Part shown: one piece after another, positions 29,718 through 40,135 of the stretch
How positions within the stretch are numbered: the stretch's first letter is position 1
Layout of the letters: each line of letters starts with the position of its first letter
Assembly: GCA_016926555.1 (NCBI GenBank)
Contig: JAFGOI010000002.1
Span: forward strand, 1-58,268
Direction of reading: 5' to 3'
DNA from: Patescibacteria group bacterium
GTDB lineage: Bacteria > Patescibacteriota > WWE3 > UBA101185 > UBA10185
Length of the DNA stretch: 58,268 bases
Program-made: the position numbers and the translations under genes
The notes under the pieces: model-generated
Databases searched by the model: none
Told to the model about the DNA's origin: nothing
What the model saw: only the letters and a program-made list of their open reading frames with translations

Positions 29718-30269
29718 TTATTTTTTACTTTTGTTCCAGTCCTCCTTATACTTAAGAAATATCTTTTTCATATCATCGAAACTCGTTAGTCCCATCTCGT
29801 AGGGATCCAATCCGACTGCATATATTTCGAAAAAGTCGTACACACTATTATTAACACGTATATTCTTCATATCAGGATCAACAACGTACCACCTGTTGTT
29901 CAAATATACTTCTGCAAACGCATGACCTCGGATCATACTTGCTTGTGGATCTTCTAACCACCGTTTACTCAAGGTTTCCACATATTTGGTAGGTACTCCT
30001 TTCGCCCGGGACAACGTTACAAAAACAAGAGCTGTATCTGTACAACCTGTTGAAAATTTATCAGTTATTATTTGAGAAGCCGTCCTTTTATTAAAAAGTT
30101 CAATAAATCCTTTTGTTCTATCAAAAGGTAGATTTTTATCTAGGTAATCTAAAATACCTATCAGGTACTCAAATTTATCACCTTTTATACCATCCACAAC
30201 TCCCTGAACTATAGAATCTATTTTTGTTAAATGGCCTTCATTTAGAAATTGTTTAATATCATTTTTCAT
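29718..30269 (-). CDS. Transglutaminase-like cysteine protease-fold protein
   Basis: TGCTDTALVFVTLSRAKGVPTKYV...RGHAFAEVYLNNRWYVVDPDMKN (Cys/His/Asp triad arrangement). Confidence 0.85.
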   Translation of the reverse strand: MKNDIKQFLNEGHLTKIDSIVQGVVDGIKGDKFEYLIGILDYLDKNLPFDRTKGFIELFNKRTASQIITDKFSTGCTDTALVFVTLSRAKGVPTKYVETLSKRWLEDPQASMIRGHAFAEVYLNNRWYVVDPDMKNIRVNNSVYDFFEIYAVGLDPYEMGLTSFDDMKKIFLKYKEDWNKSKK

Positions 30270-30453
30270 ATGATTAAATATAACATGGAGTTTATAATAA
30301 CAAGTTTAAGCTTCATTTCTCGGTATGGATTATATCGTATTTTTAACTCGAAAATAGACTAGGAACAACCACATCAGTATGCATATAGTAGTTACTCACA
30401 TATTCAACTACTGCCTGCCATAAAAATAATATTTAAACACTTGAGAGGAAACA

Positions 30454-30482
30454 TTGACAAATGTTTAAACCTGATATATGAT
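30454..30482 (+). promoter_or_regulatory. Promoter of the toxin-antitoxin pair
   Basis: TTGACA-17-TATGAT; arms TTTAAACA (30432-30439) and TGTTTAAA (30462-30469) form an operator-like inverted repeat. Confidence 0.65.
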
Positions 30483-30488
30483 CTCGAC

Positions 30489-30752
30489 ATGATTCAAAAA
30501 GCATTCAAAATTGGCAATAGCACAGCCGTAACGATACCAAAAAAAACAAACATAAAACCAGGAACTAAGTTAAAAGTCTCCAAAGTCACAAAAAAACAGC
30601 TCGTGTACGATATCCTCGAAGAAAACACCACCGAGATTGAAAACTACATCAGGGACGTCAGTGGCGGGTTTGATCTAAGTGACAAAATCAATCAAGAGGA
30701 CCTAATGAAGCAAATTACGTACCTAGAAAAACATCCATATGAGAAACTGTAG
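30489..30752 (+). CDS. AbrB/MazE-type antitoxin
   Basis: MIQKAFKIGNSTAVTIPKKTNIKPGTKLKVSKV swapped-hairpin AbrB pattern; overlaps downstream PIN toxin. Confidence 0.8.
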   Translation: MIQKAFKIGNSTAVTIPKKTNIKPGTKLKVSKVTKKQLVYDILEENTTEIENYIRDVSGGFDLSDKINQEDLMKQITYLEKHPYEKL

Positions 30753-31167
30753 AATTTTCTTGGATACAAACTTTCTTATTGCGTCCCAACTAAAAAAACA
30801 TATTTTCCACGAAAAAGCTAAAAACGTATTAGAACAAATGTATTTAGAAAACAGCCACCCGGTAACACACAGTATAGTCTTTGACGAATTCTGGTATGTG
30901 CTAAAAGGAATAGAAAACAGTAAATCAAGTGTATATAAAAAAATGAAGCTAGTGACAGAAAAAGTATTCATGTTTAAGAATTTTTGCCTCTTACAAACAA
31001 GTCTCAATCAAACTGAACTTATAGATACACTAGATCTAGCTGAAAAGTACAAGTTACGCCCAAGAGATGCCATAATAGCGGAGATTATGAAAAAGGAGGA
31101 CATACATCGTATAGCCAGTTTCGATAGTGACTTTAAAAAAATCCCAGCTTTAAAAGTCATCCACTAA
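30739..31167 (+). CDS. PIN-domain (VapC-like) toxin
   Basis: FLDTNFLIAS, IVFDEFWYVL, LRPRDAIIAEIMKKE, IASFDSDFKKI. Confidence 0.87.
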   Translation: MRNCRIFLDTNFLIASQLKKHIFHEKAKNVLEQMYLENSHPVTHSIVFDEFWYVLKGIENSKSSVYKKMKLVTEKVFMFKNFCLLQTSLNQTELIDTLDLAEKYKLRPRDAIIAEIMKKEDIHRIASFDSDFKKIPALKVIH

Positions 31168-31189
31168 TCCTATTCAACTTCCTAAAAAT

Positions 31190-31325
31190 TCACCCGAGTA
31201 TGCATCATTGGGTCTTAACCTATTAAGTGATAAAGAAGAAAATGAACTTAAAGAAGCTATGACATACTGGGATGATAACAGCACCTTAACAAACTCTACA
31301 ATAAATTATTATGAAAATAGACTTT
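31190..31325 (+). pseudogene. Short gene remnant without start (...NSPEYASLGLNLLSDKEENELKEAMTYWDDNSTLTNSTINYYENRL*)
   Basis: Coding-like composition, no plausible start codon, upstream stop. Confidence 0.3.
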
Positions 31326-31327
31326 AA

Positions 31328-34300
31328 TCACTCAACAACTTCAATCAAACCCCCACTAGTATTAGCTCGAATATCCGGAGAATATCTTTCATAAACCTGC
31401 GCCGGTCTAAGCTTATATGTACCGGGCACAGTCGCTCTTACAACATAAGTGTATTCATATAAACCTTTGTTAATATAGTTTATATACATCTCGGTTTTAC
31501 TATCCTCCATCTGAAGATTCGAGATCCACAAATGGTTCGCATCAGAAGTCTGTTCTGATACCTGTGCCATTCGTACATCATTCAAACTTGACTCATTTTT
31601 AAGTGTTCCATTTACTGATTCCATACCTCCAGGCAAGAAATCCTCAAGGAGCAAATTCCTTCTTAAATTAGGAGATGCTAACGTAAGTCTGACAATATAT
31701 GTCTCACCTACTTTAAATTGCTTTCCATCCAGAACATTACCGTCAAAATCTAAGAATTCTCTTTCCAATGCAATCTCATTGGATTTAGGTTCAACATTTT
31801 CAAACGGCATAAGTGTCTTTAATACAAAATTGTAGTAACTATCCCCGCCTTTGACCAACTTAAACTGCAGTTTGTTGCTGCCTTCGGCTAACTCACTTAC
31901 TGGAATAAAATGCTCGAATTTAGAATTTACATCTTCCTTTTTTACTTCTCCTTCCGCAACTACATTATCATTAACTAATAACTCAACTTTTGTATCTCGA
32001 GATTTGATACCCTTCTCTAGCACATTTTCATACAATGACACTGACATCAATCTTCGAACAAAGTTTGTGTAATATGAGTTTGGAGTTTTCTGAGTTATGT
32101 GTCCTACAGCCAAAGATGCTAAAGGACTTTTCGGATCAAGCTTATTTATTGCCCTTAAAACGGCTGATGTAACCGCAACATCGTGCTGTACAAACCAGTA
32201 GCCGTCTGGGCTATTCCAAAATACTCTCTGACTGCCTAAATCGGCTTTTTCACCTAGTTCGGCCAACAACTGTGATTGAAATTTGCCCCATTTTGACTTA
32301 TTTTCCCACATAGCTAATATAAGGTACGCTTTACTATAATCGGAGAGGCTGTGTCTCATGGAATACATGCTCTGTAGTCTTCCGGTCTGATCTGAACCGC
32401 TCATTTCCAGTACATACAATATATAAGACAATTCATCCGTTCTTATTGAGGTTTGAGAATTTATCGCGTTTTGGACATAGTTCACACCTTGATTAACAAC
32501 ATCCAGATCAACCGCAAATCCGGCCCTTTCAGCTTCTAAAAGAGCCTCCAAAGCAATTGTAGTGTTATACACATCACTTCCATCACTATCTTTCCAATAA
32601 CCCCATCCACCATCCATAAGTTGCAGATTAACAAGATTTCTAATATCAGATTCTACTACAGATTTAGAATATGTATCCTCTTGGTCAAACTGCTTCAGCT
32701 GATACTTATACTTATAAACTAACGCCATCATCCTGCTTGATACATTTTCTGTCATTTGATTATTGGTTTTAGCAGTTAGCTGATTTACACTATCATCCGC
32801 TACTCCAATAAACGTTCCGTAGAGCTCGGCATTTAAGCCCCCATAATTTTTATTAACACTTGGGTCTACATACATCTCCTCGACCATTTCGTAATTCACT
32901 ACATTTGAAACACTATCAACTATTTCCAAACCATAAGGTAATATCGGGATCTGTTTTTTGACTGCATCAACAGGCACCCCGTTGTTTGCTAACTTAAATA
33001 GAAATTCCGCTGTTCCCTCATCTTCGGCTTGGACCTTAAATTCTAACTTCTCCTGGCTCCCCGCTCTTACGTTGACATTCTGCGACACTTCTCCGGATAG
33101 AAGTTTTAAACCATTCACTTCTAACGCAACTTGAACTGACTTATTCTCTTTGGTGTTGTTATGAACAACTACCGCCATATCAAATTCGTCCTCTACTCGC
33201 GCAAAACGCGGGTTCGCGGGTGAACCGAACAGATCCATAGAGGATCCAAATGTCGAGTACCCTTGACCAAACTTTTCACCTGAAGCATCCTGAGCCACGG
33301 CAAAAAGATTCCACCTTGTTGTTGAATCCGGAAGCGTGAACTGCACCTCCGCCATTCCAGAAGAATCAGTTTTTACGGATGCAACCCATAACACCGTCTC
33401 CGAAAAATCCTCTCTTGTCAAATCAATATATTCCCCACCGGCGCCTCCCTTACTGCCAGAGCCACCTTTTGCACCTATTTCAGTATTTGCGTTTACCCTA
33501 TCCAATGACTCTGTCAAACTATGAAGAGTTCTCACCCCCAGATACCTCTGTGTATAAAACTGGGAAAACGCGTCCTCACGTTTAATAGGGCTCATTGTCA
33601 CTAGTGCATCATCAACTAGACCAACCGTAACACTCGCGTTTGAAACCAGATTGCCGTTTTTATCCTTCACAAATATCTTCGCTGTACCTACATCTTTCGG
33701 ATTATATTTATCTTCTGTGGTACTAACATTAACTTCTAGTTTTCTTTCAGAAATATCCACATTCAATTTTGCTAACCCCATTCTGAACTCCGCCGGCTCG
33801 TAGACACTTTTCCCGGGCTCAAAGAACAACGCAGACACGTAAACATTCGGCGCGTATTCATCTTTGATATCCAATTTCAGTACTTCGCTGCTGTGATCCT
33901 GTTTGAATACTTTATAGTCGATAATCCCCTCAGCCTCTGTTGTCAAAAGGCCCACTGTATCTTCCAATGTAGAAGTGGCCACGATTGTCGCAGTATCGCC
34001 CACTGAATATTCTTCCTTGTCCGTATGAAGCTCTACCCGATCATGATTTTCTCTCCTCCAGTAACCGGAAGAGCTACTTGACCCAACATACAATTGTGTA
34101 TCCGCTGTTGAAATATTCCCTCTACGGTCCTTGCTTTTTACAACTATAATATGCAAACCTCCCTCCCTTGGAGTAAATTCAAAGTCAGCATGTCCTTCAC
34201 CATCTGTTTCCACTTTTCCGGAATCTACTAATATATCTTCAAAAGAGACTTTATAGTAGTATTCTCCATCGCTCTCTTTATTTTTCACTCTATAATATTT

Positions 34301-37300
34301 TCTTTTATAGACTTCATATTCAACATCAACTCCCGGGACTGCTCCGTAATTTGGGTTAAGTGTTTTAACTTCAAACCCAGACTCCTCGTCCATCATGCCA
34401 ATGTATGACTTTGCTTTTATGCCAGTATAGTGCTCAGCCATGTGAACCACATACTCATTACTTCCTGTAAGTTTTCTTCCGCTTTCAGCCTTCACATCTG
34501 TTTCAAATGTATATATTTCGCTAACCCCACTCTGCGTAGAGGTACTTGGACGTACCGTAACCAAACCTTCATTATTTATCACACCACTAGACTCAAGTAC
34601 CTCCTCCTCCTCAAATCCTCGCCAGATGTCGTCATCTTCGTAATATCTCAACGTAGAATAAAAGTTAAAACGGCGATCCTTTTCCCATCTGAATATGTAA
34701 TTTCGTTTATAAAGTCTATAATCCGCTTCTGCGTTAGCAACGGGGGCACCATAAAAGTATCTTGCTAAGGCATTAAGTTGAATAGAATCACCTCGTATGA
34801 CATTATCATCGGGCACTTCCGCGACTATTTCAAACTCGGGAACAACATACTCCTGCACACTAAATATCGCCGAGTAGTATTCTCTACCCTCTAGACTAAC
34901 ACTAACCTTGTAATTTCCAAGTTTAATGTTATCCGGGAGTACAAAGGAACCATCAATTTGCCCATCAACAACGTTTGTGAACTCTTTTGATTGCATACTC
35001 TTTTTCTCGTAATCATATTGACCCATCAGTTGAATAATTACCGGGACGTTTGGATCTACATATGAAAGTGTATGAAGATCATTATTGCGTATAAATGCTT
35101 TATAGTGCACTTCATCTCCCGGCCTATACAGGGTCCTGTCAGTAAAGGAAAAAGCCTTATACTTTACTGGACCATTTATGGAGACTTCATACGAGTAATC
35201 TACATTCTGAAATTCATATGGCTGTATTCCCATGTACCAATCACTAAATAAAACACCGACATCGTCACCTTTTTGAACCAGCACTAGATAGGGATCGTTG
35301 CTGGTAGAGAGATTACTATTGTTATCAAGATACACCCCATCACTATTCGTTTTACCTGTTTGGACAGGGGCATCTTGCCGCAAAATCGGAGTATTTAAAT
35401 CTCTCGGATAAGCTTTTAATTTATAGACTTTAACATCATAATCGCTTTTTACATCCCTACTTTCTAAGCTAGTTGACCAAACCAACAAACTATCATGGGA
35501 AATTTTAGACATCACCGAAACATCACCAACAGCAAACGCAATATTATCGTGTACATTTGTCACAGGTCGTATACCTTCTACTACCGTAACATTAAGAAAG
35601 TAAAAACCTTTCGGGAGATCATAATCCACATCTCTATTAAAGTTGAAGAGTACATCCGTATGAACATTTGTCTCCAAATCGAGACCTAAATCACTACTCG
35701 CAACTTTTGTGTAGCCCAAAGATTCAGCCTGTGTATCATCAATCTTATCCCAGGCATATCTGTCTAAATTGTATAGAGAAATAAACTGTTCGAGATTTAT
35801 TTTATAAAGACTGTACCTTAATTTGGACACATTTACTGCTCTGCCAACAAACCTAGTGTCAATATTTGACGCAAAGGTTGAAAAGTATTTACCCGACGGA
35901 AACAAACTAAATGAGGGGCTATACGGAGCAGTAGTAAATTTAATTCTTATATCTTGACCTATGGACCTGCCAAATTTATCTTTGGTGGAGCCCGGCAAAA
36001 AGAACTCATAATCAATCGATCGGGATAGATACCTATTGTAACTCACCGTCTTTTCACCACTATATACACTTATAAAATAATCACTCTTACTACCTTCACC
36101 TGGATTCACAACAATATTTCTCTCAATTTCTTCTCTGTCCATTGGAGATCTGAACATCAATTCCAAACGCCTGTTTTCATCGACATCGACCTCACCATTT
36201 GTAATCGTAGATGAGATAAAACCGGGAAGATCAGCCGTCCAATAGGACATCGCTATTCCTGCCTCAGCCGTAGCGTTCCCGATAGCACTCGCAAAACCCG
36301 GAGTTAGACTTGCTGAATATTGCGTCAGCGGTTTGAGGGTTACAGCAGGATAAAACTTCACCTTCTGCTTCCAGTTCTCTTCCCATTCATTGTAGTAGTA
36401 TGTTTTATTGTCATCCTCTGTCCTATCTTCGAACACAGCTCGTGTTGGAACTACTGCTCCCGTCGAAGTTTCCTGCAACTCAAACTTATCAATGACATCC
36501 TGGCGATCCACTTGCTGATTAAAGTACACCGTAACGGGTCCCTTTGGATCTTTGTCTAACTGATTACCACTCACATAATAACCAGCTAAACTCTCTCCGG
36601 CTTCCATGGAATAAGCTACAGGAGCATAATTTACAAAGCTGAACTTATATCCCTTTTCTAGAACTCCACCATCCAATGCCTCCAAATCCCGAATCAATTC
36701 CACCTCATATCTTTGTCCCATAAGCAGGTTTCGCGGTTTAACAACATAAGTATTACTACCAACCCACTTTCTCACACCTTCAACTTGTGGCGTGATGGAC
36801 AATATTTCCTCCTCGACTCTCCTAACAGACTTATTAAACATAATCACAATATTTTTAACAGGTTCCGCAATATTCCCCGTTGGCGCGGCAAACGCAACTG
36901 ATGGAGATGACAGGGTTGTAAATTTAAGAGTGAAATCGTTCTTAAGTTTGATCAGGTTTTTCGCTCTCGCTTGTCTTCCTACTTTCACATGGAATGTCAT
37001 ATCCCTCTCGAAATCCTGATCAGGATCAAAGGTCACCGTATTTCCATCCCACGTAAATTTACCGGTAACATTGGGCTCAATTGAGAAGACACTTTCAACG
37101 CTTGAAGTATTCATGGACCGGGAGAAAGAAATACTGATTACTGAATCTAGAGATACTTCGACATCATTTGTCATAGGGGCTGAGAAGACGACTTTGGGAC
37201 GTTCCAAAACTTTATTTATAAAGTTAACAGTTATGTTTTGTACCCAAAAAATTCCAACAACAACTACAATAGATAATAGTATTCTAGGATTCCGCAGAAC

Positions 37301-37444
37301 GGACAACGAAATCTGACGACTCTTTTCCAATAATATTGAGATTAGCGTCTTTAAAGTGCGCCTCAACGGTGTGAGAGCCTTTTGAAGGAGACCATAGATA
37401 TTTGAAAGCATCCTTTTCATAATATGTACCCAAGGATGTACCAT
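31328..37444 (-). CDS. Alpha-2-macroglobulin family protein lacking the thioester motif
   Basis: 2038 aa, N-terminal TM, MG-type repeats (YRPGDEVHYKAFIRN; LPDSTTRWNLFAVAQD), terpenoid-cyclase-like MGs; no CxEQ; next to PBP1C. Confidence 0.9.
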   Translation of the reverse strand: MVHPWVHIMKRMLSNIYGLLQKALTPLRRTLKTLISILLEKSRQISLSVLRNPRILLSIVVVVGIFWVQNITVNFINKVLERPKVVFSAPMTNDVEVSLDSVISISFSRSMNTSSVESVFSIEPNVTGKFTWDGNTVTFDPDQDFERDMTFHVKVGRQARAKNLIKLKNDFTLKFTTLSSPSVAFAAPTGNIAEPVKNIVIMFNKSVRRVEEEILSITPQVEGVRKWVGSNTYVVKPRNLLMGQRYEVELIRDLEALDGGVLEKGYKFSFVNYAPVAYSMEAGESLAGYYVSGNQLDKDPKGPVTVYFNQQVDRQDVIDKFELQETSTGAVVPTRAVFEDRTEDDNKTYYYNEWEENWKQKVKFYPAVTLKPLTQYSASLTPGFASAIGNATAEAGIAMSYWTADLPGFISSTITNGEVDVDENRRLELMFRSPMDREEIERNIVVNPGEGSKSDYFISVYSGEKTVSYNRYLSRSIDYEFFLPGSTKDKFGRSIGQDIRIKFTTAPYSPSFSLFPSGKYFSTFASNIDTRFVGRAVNVSKLRYSLYKINLEQFISLYNLDRYAWDKIDDTQAESLGYTKVASSDLGLDLETNVHTDVLFNFNRDVDYDLPKGFYFLNVTVVEGIRPVTNVHDNIAFAVGDVSVMSKISHDSLLVWSTSLESRDVKSDYDVKVYKLKAYPRDLNTPILRQDAPVQTGKTNSDGVYLDNNSNLSTSNDPYLVLVQKGDDVGVLFSDWYMGIQPYEFQNVDYSYEVSINGPVKYKAFSFTDRTLYRPGDEVHYKAFIRNNDLHTLSYVDPNVPVIIQLMGQYDYEKKSMQSKEFTNVVDGQIDGSFVLPDNIKLGNYKVSVSLEGREYYSAIFSVQEYVVPEFEIVAEVPDDNVIRGDSIQLNALARYFYGAPVANAEADYRLYKRNYIFRWEKDRRFNFYSTLRYYEDDDIWRGFEEEEVLESSGVINNEGLVTVRPSTSTQSGVSEIYTFETDVKAESGRKLTGSNEYVVHMAEHYTGIKAKSYIGMMDEESGFEVKTLNPNYGAVPGVDVEYEVYKRKYYRVKNKESDGEYYYKVSFEDILVDSGKVETDGEGHADFEFTPREGGLHIIVVKSKDRRGNISTADTQLYVGSSSSSGYWRRENHDRVELHTDKEEYSVGDTATIVATSTLEDTVGLLTTEAEGIIDYKVFKQDHSSEVLKLDIKDEYAPNVYVSALFFEPGKSVYEPAEFRMGLAKLNVDISERKLEVNVSTTEDKYNPKDVGTAKIFVKDKNGNLVSNASVTVGLVDDALVTMSPIKREDAFSQFYTQRYLGVRTLHSLTESLDRVNANTEIGAKGGSGSKGGAGGEYIDLTREDFSETVLWVASVKTDSSGMAEVQFTLPDSTTRWNLFAVAQDASGEKFGQGYSTFGSSMDLFGSPANPRFARVEDEFDMAVVVHNNTKENKSVQVALEVNGLKLLSGEVSQNVNVRAGSQEKLEFKVQAEDEGTAEFLFKLANNGVPVDAVKKQIPILPYGLEIVDSVSNVVNYEMVEEMYVDPSVNKNYGGLNAELYGTFIGVADDSVNQLTAKTNNQMTENVSSRMMALVYKYKYQLKQFDQEDTYSKSVVESDIRNLVNLQLMDGGWGYWKDSDGSDVYNTTIALEALLEAERAGFAVDLDVVNQGVNYVQNAINSQTSIRTDELSYILYVLEMSGSDQTGRLQSMYSMRHSLSDYSKAYLILAMWENKSKWGKFQSQLLAELGEKADLGSQRVFWNSPDGYWFVQHDVAVTSAVLRAINKLDPKSPLASLAVGHITQKTPNSYYTNFVRRLMSVSLYENVLEKGIKSRDTKVELLVNDNVVAEGEVKKEDVNSKFEHFIPVSELAEGSNKLQFKLVKGGDSYYNFVLKTLMPFENVEPKSNEIALEREFLDFDGNVLDGKQFKVGETYIVRLTLASPNLRRNLLLEDFLPGGMESVNGTLKNESSLNDVRMAQVSEQTSDANHLWISNLQMEDSKTEMYINYINKGLYEYTYVVRATVPGTYKLRPAQVYERYSPDIRANTSGGLIEVVE

Positions 37445-39521
37445 CTAAAAAGTATTCAACCGCAAATACTTCATCAGAAACGGTAACTTCCATTAATATT
37501 CTCTCAAAATTACTTTCCGACGGCAATATCACATATTCACTATTTGGCGGTGGATTTGTAATGTGATTTTTTGTGATCCCCACATTTTCGTTCTTTTCAC
37601 CTTCTATATCTCCCCCATTATCTTTTCTATTTAAAATAGAATTATCCCCAGCAACATCTGAATCACCTTCTTTAGATATATCATTCGGATATTGAATTAA
37701 TAATATGTCATACGTCTCTAACATTACATCTCGCCATATAGGTCCAGCACCTGTTACACCGTCTATAGAATACATAGGAGAATGGTCCGAGTTACCAACC
37801 CATACACCAACTGAAAAGTCTCTTTCTAAGCCTTTAGTATAACCAAATGTCCAATTGTCATGCCAATCTGTTGTAGTTCCGGTTTTACTCGCACATGCAA
37901 ATGGCAACTCTAACACGTTATTACGACCAAATCCGAGTACTTTAGCACTACTATCACTTAATATGCTATGCAGTGCTGACGCTATTTCCTCAGACTTGTC
38001 TTCCCATGCTTTTTCACCTGACGATACTTTGTGTTCATATATAGGTATATCATTCTCATCTCTGATCTGCGCAATTGAGTACACATCCTTAAACACTCCG
38101 CCACGCGAAAGAGAAGCATATGCATTTGTTAGTTCAAGTAGAGTCACTTCCCCGCCTCCCAAGGTCACACTTAGATCATATCTATCAGGATTATCAAGAG
38201 ACTTGACCCCAAGCTTTTGAGCCGCGCTAAGCATATCTTCAACCCCGAGCATATCTAACACCTTCACTGCCGGTAAATTCAGAGAACTGGCCAAAGCCAC
38301 TCTAGCAGTTACAGGACCATTAAAAACACCATTATAATTGTATGGCACAAAACTTTTACCGTTTTTATCTATAAACGCGGTTTTCTCATCTAGTATCGTT
38401 GATTCCGGAGTCAATAAACCTCTATAAAACGCCTGGCCATATGTTATTGGTTTTAAAGCCGAACCAGGTTGTCGCGGGCTTATCGCTACATTTACAGCTC
38501 CATCAATTTCCTCATTAAAATAATCCACACTGCCAATCATTGCCAAAATACCCGAGTCAAACGAATCCATTACAACTACAGCCGCATTTGATAGCTTATG
38601 ATCTTCCTGCAAAAAGGCCACATGATCCTGAGCAGATTTTTGAGCTATTCTGGAAATTGACGGATTTAGAGTCGTATAAATATCTAAACCTTCTAGATCG
38701 GAAACTTCATCCTTCACTAGAATCGTTTTAGCTTCCTCCAAAACATAATCAACAAAATGAAGGAACTCCGCATTTCTATTTGTGAAATTCACACCAGATG
38801 GAAATTCTTTGTATAGGTTCAAATCATCCTGCGGTATATAACCATTCTTGTACATAAGATCGAGTATTTCATTACGCCTGCCTACTCCTGCGTCAGCGGA
38901 ATCCTTTGGATTTAGAGCAACCGGGGATCTTATTACCCCTGCAAGTAGTGCTGCTTCAGGTAGAGATAACTGGGAAGCAGGCTTTCCGTAGTATGTGTAT
39001 GCTGCCGCTTCAATACCATATGAATTATTACCCATATATACTGCGGTGAGATATTCGCTTAAGATCCTATCTTTTGAATAAAACACTTCTATGAAAAATG
39101 ATGAATATAGTTCACGGACTTTTCTGATTACTTTACTACTTAAAATCCCCTCGTTAAAAGCCAAGTTGTTTCGCGCAACCTGCTGTGTAATTGTACTTCC
39201 CCCGGATACTATTCGCTTTGCTTTAATATTAAGAATCAATGCTCTCAAAATCCCTAAAGGACTTATTCCAAAATGTTTATAGAAAGAGCTATCTTCCGCA
39301 GATATTACTGAGTATTTTACATACTCCGGCAACTCATCTACTTTAACCGGATTCTGATATCCTTCCAAATCTGTAATGTACTCATAAATTAAATTGTTTT
39401 CCAAATCATATATCCTTATTGAACCCTTATTTTGATTCAGTCGAGATACAGTTATTAATGAATCTATTATAAATACCGATCCAAGAATCAGTAATACTAC
39501 TATGATTATCTTCTTTTTCAC
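37284..39521 (-). CDS. pbpC: Penicillin-binding protein 1C (GT51 transglycosylase + transpeptidase + C-terminal Ig-like domain)
   Basis: EDSSFYKHFGIS, GGSTITQQVARN, QPGSALKP (SxxK), SKTGTTTDWHDNW; GTG start. Confidence 0.92.
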   Translation of the reverse strand: MKKKIIIVVLLILGSVFIIDSLITVSRLNQNKGSIRIYDLENNLIYEYITDLEGYQNPVKVDELPEYVKYSVISAEDSSFYKHFGISPLGILRALILNIKAKRIVSGGSTITQQVARNNLAFNEGILSSKVIRKVRELYSSFFIEVFYSKDRILSEYLTAVYMGNNSYGIEAAAYTYYGKPASQLSLPEAALLAGVIRSPVALNPKDSADAGVGRRNEILDLMYKNGYIPQDDLNLYKEFPSGVNFTNRNAEFLHFVDYVLEEAKTILVKDEVSDLEGLDIYTTLNPSISRIAQKSAQDHVAFLQEDHKLSNAAVVVMDSFDSGILAMIGSVDYFNEEIDGAVNVAISPRQPGSALKPITYGQAFYRGLLTPESTILDEKTAFIDKNGKSFVPYNYNGVFNGPVTARVALASSLNLPAVKVLDMLGVEDMLSAAQKLGVKSLDNPDRYDLSVTLGGGEVTLLELTNAYASLSRGGVFKDVYSIAQIRDENDIPIYEHKVSSGEKAWEDKSEEIASALHSILSDSSAKVLGFGRNNVLELPFACASKTGTTTDWHDNWTFGYTKGLERDFSVGVWVGNSDHSPMYSIDGVTGAGPIWRDVMLETYDILLIQYPNDISKEGDSDVAGDNSILNRKDNGGDIEGEKNENVGITKNHITNPPPNSEYVILPSESNFERILMEVTVSDEVFAVEYFLDGTSLGTYYEKDAFKYLWSPSKGSHTVEAHFKDANLNIIGKESSDFVVRSAES

Positions 39522-39769
39522 AAACTTATATTATCTGAATACAAATTAAATGGCCATACTAAAATCTATGAGTTTGGAACGTATCTAGCATCCGACGTAA
39601 CGATGTGATAGGTATTGCGGCGGTATGTGCGCTTTATAGCGTGTATTGTCGTACTGCACCGCGATACTCCGGCAATCTCCTTATAATATATGCTAGCCGG
39701 CAATGTATTTTGAGCTCATATCTGAGAGAACTATGAATAGCCTCAGTCTCATGCCAATTAACCGAACCC

Positions 39770-39798
39770 TTGACATGGCAGTTTAATCTTTGATTAAA
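39770..39798 (+). promoter_or_regulatory. Promoter with overlapping inverted-repeat operator
   Basis: TTGACA at 39770; perfect inverted repeat TTTAATC-TTT-GATTAAA (39782-39798) over the -10 region. Confidence 0.5.
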
Positions 39799-39812
39799 TA
39801 TAGAAACAACTT

Positions 39813-39835
39813 TTCTGGTTCATTGGGAACCAGAA
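39813..39835 (+). promoter_or_regulatory. 5'UTR hairpin upstream of small ORF
   Basis: Perfect 9-bp stem TTCTGGTTC/GAACCAGAA with ATTGG loop. Confidence 0.6.
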
Positions 39836-39859
39836 CACATTTATCGAAAGGAGCAGCTA

Positions 39860-40057
39860 ATGTCACAAGGCAAGGCAAAAGCAATACAAGAGGGAAAAGT
39901 GCACATCATATGTCGTCAAGCAGGAAAAAGACTAAAGGGCCCTGGACCGAGTGGCCGAAGAAAATACTGGACAGGAACAAGATGGTCCCCGGAGAGGTCT
40001 CAAGCGAAAGAATACAGACGAGGAAGGGAGGCCATGGAGGTGGCCGCTGCCCTCTAG
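39860..40057 (+). CDS. Small basic protein, 65 aa, unknown function
   Basis: SD AAAGGAG six nt before ATG; promoter and terminator-like hairpin flank it; Arg/Lys/Gly/Trp-rich. Confidence 0.5.
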   Translation: MSQGKAKAIQEGKVHIICRQAGKRLKGPGPSGRRKYWTGTRWSPERSQAKEYRRGREAMEVAAAL

Positions 40058-40092
40058 TCTAGTACATTATTCGTAGATTGGAGAAAGCCAAC

Positions 40093-40135
40093 CCGCCGAG
40101 TGGCACCATTAATCTATAATGGGATCACTCGGCGG
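40093..40135 (+). terminator. Strong hairpin after small ORF (no T-run)
   Basis: 10-bp stem CCGCCGAGTG/CACTCGGCGG with nested CCATTA..TAATGG. Confidence 0.55.

Noticed and set aside
39790-40062. 90-aa ORF starting at TTG 39790
   Set aside because: Its start lies in the promoter/operator region; the overlapping 39860 ORF has a proper SD.
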